This document shows, one piece after another, positions 59,055-64,000 of a stretch of DNA of 64,000 nucleotides (positions are counted from its first letter, which is position 1; every line of letters begins with the position of its first letter). The position numbers were made by a program, and so were the translations under genes. The DNA comes from Haberlea rhodopensis (Eukaryota > Streptophyta > Magnoliopsida > Lamiales > Gesneriaceae): NCBI GenBank assembly GCA_907163345.1, contig CAJQUN010001167.1:32774-96773 (forward strand). The letters are read 5' to 3'. Under the pieces are notes generated by a model. The model saw nothing but the letters and a program-made list of their open reading frames with translations, did not search any database and was not told the origin of the DNA.

Positions 59055-61444
59055 ATTATATATATTTTCCGCAGTTTGATGTTTTATATATTCTTAAAAA
59101 GTAATATATTTCAGAAATTATAATTTATATTACCTTTTTATATTTTAGAGGTTATGCCATGAAACAATTCCATGGACTGTGCAAAATTGTTTTCACCAAT
59201 ACCATAGACAACAATGAAAACATTATGTCATACACAAGAAAAAGCTGCAAATAAACTGTATTTTGAGATCTAAACAACGCATTTAAGCCGTGAGTTTACA
59301 GACAATAGAACTTAAAATTATTTTGTTAGATAGTTTTCCATCGTAAATTTAAAAATATTGGATATCAGAATATACTATAGTAGTAACAAGTTTTGAATAC
59401 TTGTCATGTCGCAATTGCTAACTATTACCAAATAAAAAGAATTAATCATCTTCCAGCTCATATAATGGATCATTTTTGAGTTTTGGTACCGTAATCTATT
59501 GTTGCAAGTAAATTTGATAATAAAAAATTATTGTTATACTTATCTAGGGCTCGGCATTTTCACAAAATGTGTTTTAACTTTCTTAAGTAATAGTGTAAAA
59601 AATAAAGCAAAATTAAGTCCAACTCACTTTATTGTCATACAAAAGGTGAAGCAACTCTTTCCTGCGTGATACTAAATAACACATAGGGGTTTGTTAAAAC
59701 CTATTCCTAGGTAAAGGATTTGATTAGTTATTCCAGTCCACTACTCTCCCACTTGCAATACCCAATGTAGCCTGATATAAAAATTTATTAACAGTTTTCA
59801 ATCAAGTCCACAAAAAGAAGTAAAGAAAGAAAGCAAGACATACCTCCCCAAAAGGATCATCAAGAGTTCCTTCAAAGAGCCAAGAATCAAGACTCTCGAT
59901 ATACGGCAACAAACTACCCACAAGTATATAAAGTAACATCTTATATGCATCCTCCTGAAAGAAGTATATTTGATCAAACCTAATGATCGCAGATGCATGA
60001 AACATGTATAATAAAACTTGAACATGTTTGAATGACCTCTCCTCCTTGAAAGAGACAAACTTCATTGAGTTTCACATAAAGATGGTTCAGGATGTGAACA
60101 GCAATATCTGCAGCAGGGGCATAGTGATCGACTTCGAAAAAGTTTTGTGGAATAGCTCCAAACACTATTTGCAACAAATACTCAGCTCCAGAGCAAAGAC
60201 TATGTGAAAAAAACCAAGAGGAACTAAAATAAGAAGCCCAGAAAGAGAAATTAACTCCCACCTGAACTCTGTGAAAAAAATTAAAGAAAGTTGACACAGA
60301 AATTCAAGGTATGTTCATGGGGAGCAAGGATAGGATAAATATACATGAGCATGCATCACCGTATGACCAAATAGCACCGAGTGAAACGAAGAGCCAGATT
60401 TGATCATACATATATAACATGCACATTATAATGTAAGAAAACACCGAGTAAAAGCACAGAAATGTGTAGTAGTAAGACATAATGGTACATACAGATGTGG
60501 CACGTCTAGGTGAATAGAGAGACAGGGAGCAAAAGAGATTGACGATTGAGTTCTAACTCACATGATCACAAGTTAACAAAATAAGAAATCCGACATGGTT
60601 CATCATTTAATAGCTGTTCCCAGATTCAAAAATAAAATTAGGTTGGGTGGAAGTACAGGATCAGTACTATTTCAATTTTTAAATGCTAACCTATCTCTTT
60701 CAACAAGTTCAATAAAATGAACGCAAGATTATTCAATCTCCAAATACAAGAACAATGTTGACCAACCTTGATAACGAAGTTGACAACCCCAATAGAGTGG
60801 GGGTAGTTGTATCATCTTTTCTATTTACAGTCACCTCTTCTTTTAAAGCAACATCTCGTATTCTCTATATTCCAAAGTAAGGTATTTGAAAGAAACGACA
60901 GAATAAGAAAATGTTTAAAAACTATAGTAAGAAGCAGAATGTCAGTAAATGATATCAATCTCACTTACTCTCAGCCACGTACTAACAGAACAGGCAAATG
61001 CTCTCACAGTAGGTGGAGGCAAGCTTTTAGATTTCTGGATTTTATTAACGACAATGTCCACCAGTTTTAAACACGTAGCAGCAAACACAAACTGATCAAG
61101 GATACGATACAAACTCGTCTGCGAGAGATGAGTTACATAGATACCACTTTTAACGCAAAAACAATGTCTTCTCTCGTCCCAATAAAATATGGAACCAGAC
61201 AAACCTTGTAACATTTGCAACAAACCACGTACCTGGAACAAAAAACAAAACAAACAAAATAAACCCACATAAACGAAGAAGAATACATCTTTTTTTACTA
61301 AAAAAGGTATGTGAAAAAACAAAATTTTCGTACCAGATCAAGTTCACTTGTCCTGAAAGATGAAACTGGAGTTGCAAAATGGATGCCTCCAGCAGTAAAT
61401 GAACTATGGATTCTGTCGATCAGATTTTGTGACAATTCCATCAT
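43216..61444 (-). CDS. GCP5: gamma-tubulin complex component 5-like (GCP5), 16 exons
   Basis: Exons in transcript order: 61444-61334, 61232-60969, 60864-60767, 60199-60037, 59954-59844, 55808-54859, 54762-54610, 54526-54427, 54343-54249, 45560-45369, 45273-45217, 45149-45078, 44952-44854, 44549-44418, 44302-44129, 43356-43216. All junctions were chosen by GT-AG signals and frame, except a GC donor after 45369. The product is about 970 residues, near the usual size. N-terminal GCP signatures include IHFATPVSSFRTSELDL and LLPYIESLDSWLFEGTLDDP; C-terminal ones include ELICNLEAMKKYNQ, FLLKVKRAKYVLDKTRRWMW and SVKLNVGQFPHLAALVTRIN. GCP5 belongs to the gamma-tubulin ring complex that nucleates microtubules. 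The start is MMELSQNLIDRIHSS. The coding sequence is one base short at the exon 5/6 join (see findings). Introns 5 (4.0 kb) and 9 (8.7 kb) are swollen by mobile DNA. Confidence 0.9.
45835..45922. repeat. perfect 44-bp tandem duplication in GCP5 intron 9
   Basis: CTCTAAAGTCATAAAACATA... is present at 45835-45878 and again at 45879-45922 with no differences, which points to a recent slippage event or an assembly artefact. Confidence 0.92.
46212..47171 (+). mobile_element. non-autonomous hAT-type transposon in GCP5 intron 9
   Basis: The ends are inverted repeats: left CATAGTTCTTAATAGCGCA, right (read inward) CATAGTTATTAAAGGCGCAC. They are flanked by CTACAAAT (46204-46211) and CTACAGAT (47172-47179), an 8-bp target duplication with one change. 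Subterminal regions (46225-46345 and 47065-47165) are packed with GCGCTATAGCGC-type motifs. The interior keeps the acidic C-terminal end of a BED/DUF659-like hAT transposase on plus (IDEDELDFNCDDEAEEEEND, about 46780-46840) up to a stop at 46908-46910, preceded by stops. The catalytic region is absent, so it is not autonomous. Confidence 0.85.
47624..47750 (+). mobile_element. 5' part of a small copia-like LTR
   Basis: Begins TGTTAAGGATATTG, a usual copia LTR start. 47641-47750 is repeated with about 15 per cent difference at 53497-53605. It is cut by the Athila-like LTR at 47752. Confidence 0.55.
47752..49142 (+). mobile_element. Athila-like LTR, copy A (1391 bp)
   Basis: Starts TGACAAGTGCGTTTTTGCAC, ends TTACATCCATCA. 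It is homologous along its length to 51102-52479 and contains GCGATCGATCGC at 48046-48057. A decayed PBS (TTTTTGGCGTCATTGACG) follows. Confidence 0.85.
49276..50330 (+). pseudogene. Athila-like gag, copy A, broken
   Basis: ATG at 49276 gives MRRSSSLELLIFDPEIERTA and then a stop. An open part (49348-49689) carries APLAIRDHFKPVVNNNYFGI. It continues in changing frames to ESFKDLLRKCPQHNYENWVQ, YEVLEKMAANSFQWPS, and a zinc-poor C-terminal end at about 50330. Protease, RT and integrase are absent. Confidence 0.8.
50331..51101 (+). mobile_element. Athila-like remnant with 3' ORF fragment and polypurine tract
   Basis: The start is non-coding and of unknown origin. At about 50919-51104 a frame with GMEFVKPTSDAMVPVVREFY and ANLKARQLDYHI resembles the 'putative plant transposon protein' encoded after pol in Athila-type elements. 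The words ERIGMDN and ERVGMEF suggest a small internal duplication. TTATTGGGGGTT (51090-51101) is the polypurine tract for the LTR at 51102. Confidence 0.6.
51102..52479 (+). mobile_element. Athila-like LTR, copy B (1378 bp)
   Basis: Starts TGATAAGTGTGTTTTTGCAC, ends TTACAACCATCA. It contains GCGATCGATTGC (51388), GCGATCGATCGC (51440) and GCGATCGATCGA (51464). It serves as the 3' LTR of copy A and the 5' LTR of copy B. Confidence 0.88.
52481..52500 (+). other. primer binding site after LTR copy B
   Basis: TTTGGCGCCGCTGCCGGGG directly follows the LTR. It is the Athila-type PBS, in much better condition than the one after copy A. Confidence 0.88.
52622..53428 (+). pseudogene. Athila-like gag, copy B, truncated and fused to unrelated sequence
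   Basis: ATG at 52622: MRRSKSLELLIFDPEIERTA, then PLAIRDHVKPLVNNNYSGIV, a Gag core to about 53195 (LYESLERFKDLLIKC). From about 53215 the open frame runs on in sequence that is not Gag (RLRCPGCHHCFLQVRQRLSQ) and stops at 53426-53428. Nothing of pol is present. Confidence 0.8.
53497..53757 (+). mobile_element. small copia-like LTR, second copy
   Basis: 53497-53605 repeats 47641-47750. The rest holds a TATA-like ACTATAAATATG and an AATAAAGAGC polyadenylation-like word, in the order expected for LTR U3-R. The 3' end is not defined. Confidence 0.5.
56010..56022 (+). other. isolated copia-type primer binding site in GCP5 intron 5
   Basis: TGGTATCAGAGCC is the exact tRNA-Met PBS of copia elements. 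No LTR terminus CA directly precedes it and no Gag follows, so it marks a remnant. Confidence 0.5.
56560..57060 (-). pseudogene. LINE 3' fragment, RT zinc-binding domain
   Basis: On minus, frames spell ILEESSHHLLLSCKDSYDLW, WMQCYQWLGLSTVLNSDPLS and, after a frame change near 56880, NLVYLASQNNIIFGDQQDSK and WSWIKHKSSRFLYTISDW. This matches the C-terminal zf-RVT region of plant LINE ORF2. The 5' truncation is usual for LINE copies. Confidence 0.7.
57250..57352. repeat. direct repeat, left copy, in GCP5 intron 5
   Basis: Shares GAATCTTACAATGT, CTACAAAA and TGATGTTTTATATATTCTTA in the same order with 58998-59150. Confidence 0.75.
58396..58790 (+). mobile_element. LTR-like fragment in GCP5 intron 5
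   Basis: Begins TGTTAGCGTGAAATTA, has a 24-bp direct duplication (AACCAAGGCCCAACTGAAG...) and a TATA-like GGGAATAAATAGAGGG near 58596. No boundaries were confirmed. Confidence 0.35.
58998..59150. repeat. direct repeat, right copy, with (TA)n expansion
   Basis: Second copy of the repeat at 57250-57352. A (TA)n tract of about 50 bases has grown inside it (59022-59070). Confidence 0.75.
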
Positions 61445-62287
61445 CTTCTTAATACTCGACCAGTTAAAACTAACAAAAACTAACTCAAGCAAAATAAACT
61501 AAAAACTGGTTCAGGAAAGTTATCAAACACTTTGAGTGAGTGTATCCACGGCAACTCAAGTGACGGGAATCAGATGGGTTATTGAAGATACCATGCTCAT
61601 TGAAAATTACAGAGCCATTTCCAGATTCTGAGAAACTGGGGTTGTTGGTAGTACCAAAATGGGACAGAATTTTTTCTTCGTTTCCAACGATCAAATGAAG
61701 AATTAGGGCTTGAATTTGAAATGAAGTTGAAGTGACATATCTAAAATATGTACTCGTGTATAATAAATGAAAATTATTTATTCTAGCTATGCTATTTTTA
61801 AAAGTTAGCATTTTTTATCCAATGTTATAAAAATCGTCTTATATTATTTAAACGTAATAAAATACCCTCAAATATGTTATATCATTTGATTTTGCTTTTC
61901 TAGAAATAAGACTTCTGCTACTTTTTTATAGGCCTAAAATTTTAGAGTTGCCAACTTTTGAAGTATATATTGCGTAATTTGTATACATGCCTATGTGCTT
62001 GTATGTCGTGTGTGTTTGTATATATTGAAGGTTTCCTTGGAGCAGTATCTTTTTAACTTTTTATTTTTTTAATTAAACTGAACGAATATTTTAAACATTG
62101 TAATCGTCAAAATTCTCAAGTTTATCACTTCTTCTATAAATCACTTGTGTAATGAATTCTCTGAAATAAGTTTAGACTTATTCAATTTTCATTAATGTTT
62201 CTTATCAATTTTGGGGTAACCAGTTTGGATTTATTTGTCCTTATCGGCATTGATTTTGTCCGATGTGACGTATTGTTCCCCCTCGTC
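61445..62287 (-). promoter_or_regulatory. presumed promoter and 5' leader of the GCP5-like gene
   Basis: AT-rich, without a clear TATA box at a standard distance. An upstream frame (61811-61485, minus) could be a leader ORF but shows no family resemblance. Confidence 0.35.
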
Positions 62288-62385
62288 AAATAATAATAAT
62301 AATAAATCTGCCCACCATCATTATTATTATTATTATTATACTTATAAAAATTTATTATTGTTATTATTATTATTATTATTTTGTC
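62288..62385. repeat. (TAA)n and (TTA)n trinucleotide tracts, inverted
   Basis: (AAT)n at about 62289-62306 is followed by (ATT)n at 62321-62340 and 62350-62380, so the tracts can pair in a hairpin. Confidence 0.88.
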
Positions 62386-63239
62386 TGATGGCCTCATAAT
62401 TTAGTTCACCTGTAAAATATTCATAGTCAAATTTATTGAATAAGTGAAGAAAGTTAAAAGGCTATTTGTAAAAAAAAAAAAAAATTTAGGATATATTTCT
62501 AAAAATTAAGGCTAAACTTTATAATAGTTTGTTGGAGGCCTTTTTTTGAAAATTCCTCTCTAAACAATCGTCTTTAATATTTTTTTTCTCTAATTTTCTA
62601 AAACGCTTATTTCGTCGTACTAATAATCAATTATATATCATATTATTTTTTAATATTTAAAATATTTAAAAGGCACACGATTTTGTATATTACATTTAAT
62701 GTAAAATAAATTTTTTATATAGAGTATATTGGTTTTGTTCAATAATCGCTAGTACAAATTCAACCAATGGGATTGTTCATCTTTTTTGTTCTTTATTTTC
62801 GAAATTTAAGTTAAGTGTATGGGCTTAGTTTTTTCCCCAATTAATCGTCTATGCTTTCCTTGGCTGTATATGAAAAATAGACCAATTACACTTCTAAATT
62901 TGAACAAAAGTTCAGGCCAATATCTTATATTGAAACTTTTTTTATCCTAGTCCGAAAAAAAAACTTGCAATCGTTAAAGTTCACTTAATGACAAAGTTCA
63001 GATTTCGTTCGAGCTCTTCCTTTCACGACTGCAATTCAAATCTCCTCGCAAATCTCTCTCGCCAGTTACATTTCTACAGTTAGTTTCCTCTTCATATCTT
63101 CGATTTTCCATTCCATCACTTCGTTCTAGATTATATATATATATATATATATATATAATGTTTACTGCCATTTGAGATTTTATAGTTATGATTCATTGGT
63201 GTCTGTGCTTCTCATTTACAGAATCTACAGCGTGAAACT
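62386..63239. other. AT-rich, no gene
   Basis: Homopolymer-rich DNA with a (TA)n run at about 63128-63157. No coding frame was recognised. Confidence 0.6.
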
Positions 63240-64000
63240 TGCAACAAATAAGATGACTCAGAGAAGAATTAATTGGTACACGAAAACTATAAAAAGTAAT
63301 TGGTGCACGATTAAAAGTAACTGTGCACGAAAATTGAAAATCAGTAATTGATGCACAAAAATTAAAATCAGTAATTGATGCACGAAACATAGAAAAGTAT
63401 GTGATGCACGAACCATAATCGCAAGTGGGTGATGCATGAACCATACAATTAAGTAAGTGGTGCACGAATCATTTAATTTTGTGCACCAGCTATTGTATTT
63501 CCTGCACCAGTTGTTTTTTTTGTAAAATTTGTGCATCATTTAATTAATACAAGTTCGTGCACCAATATTGTATTCTCATGCATCAGAGTTATATTTTCGT
63601 GCACCAGCAAAATTAAAATCAATAACTGATGCATGTAACATAGAAAAAGTATGTGATGCACGAACCATAATCGCAAGTGCGTGATGTATGAACCATACAA
63701 TTAAGTAAGTGATGCACGAACCATTTAATTTCGTGTACCAGTTATTGTATTTCGTGGACAAGTTATTTTTTGTAAAATTTGTGCATCAGTTAATTGACAC
63801 AAAGTTCTTGCACCAGTGTTGTATTTTTATGCATCATGTTATTTTCGTGCATCACGAAATTAAAATCAGTAACTGATGCACGAAACATAGAAAAAAGTAT
63901 GTGATGCATGAAAAACCATAATAATTGCAAAGTGAGTTATGCACGAACCATAAATATTTAAGTTACTGATGAACGACCAAACAACCACTTAATTTCGTGC
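63240..64000. repeat. satellite-like array, monomer about 250 bp, runs off right edge
   Basis: The word GATGCACGAACCATAATCGC occurs at 63403 and 63655, with a diverged copy at 63903, giving periods of 252 and 248 bp. Within each monomer, GATGCACGAA or TTCGTGCACC words recur about every 25-35 bp, first in one orientation and then in the other. The monomer is thus built from short subrepeats around the palindrome TGCA/GTGCAC. Confidence 0.88.

Noticed and set aside
61485..61811. An additional first exon of the GCP5-like gene
   Set aside because: No family similarity, and the start at 61444 gives a standard N-terminus; it may be an upstream leader frame only.
63193..63761. Minus-strand frames rich in MVRASHTF words
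   Set aside because: They repeat with the 250-bp satellite and reflect its sequence, not a protein.

Overview
The window is nuclear DNA of a flowering plant, most likely a eudicot. Two host genes with plant-type introns (an RBP47-like RNA-binding protein and a GCP5-like gamma-tubulin complex protein) sit in AT-rich, nested transposable-element sequence of Ty1-copia, Ty3-gypsy Tat and Athila, hAT and LINE types. An asterid origin is only a guess from the general look of the copia polyproteins.

Left third (1-23.2 kb) is a nest of retroelements. A minus-strand Ty1-copia element (1 to about 2640) adjoins a plus-strand copia LTR (about 2641-15029) that is split by a minus-strand Ty3-gypsy Tat element (3220-14278). 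The Tat element has decayed gag, protease, RT, RNase H, a second RNase H and integrase. It also carries an antisense gene with its own TATA box and a tandem-repeat spacer, and it is cut by a solo LTR (8490-10206) with a perfect 5-bp target duplication. A second copia element with an internal deletion follows (16796-23166).

Middle (23.5-36.3 kb): a seven-exon RBP47-like gene on the plus strand encodes three RRM domains. Intron 6 holds a complete, young, 7.2-kb non-autonomous Athila-type element (28101-35327). It has two LTRs, PBS, PPT, only gag-protease, and an ACTAT target duplication. The host reading frame is broken by one missing base in exon 1 and an in-frame TGA in exon 3.

36.3-43.2 kb is AT-rich intergenic sequence with microsatellites and a 22-bp tandem array.

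Right third (43.2-61.4 kb): a 16-exon GCP5-like gene lies on the minus strand. Its 8.7-kb intron 9 holds a small hAT derivative, a copia LTR fragment and a tandem LTR-gag-LTR-gag block of an Athila-like family. Its 4-kb intron 5 holds a LINE 3' fragment and LTR pieces. The coding sequence is one base short of open at the start of exon 6, in a T run. Beyond the promoter, a satellite-like array with a period of about 250 bp begins near 63240 and runs off the window.

Two themes stand out. Three diverged Athila-like LTR families each carry a cluster of short GC-rich palindromes at a similar place in the LTR. Both host genes lack exactly one base, which suggests assembly error as strongly as gene death.
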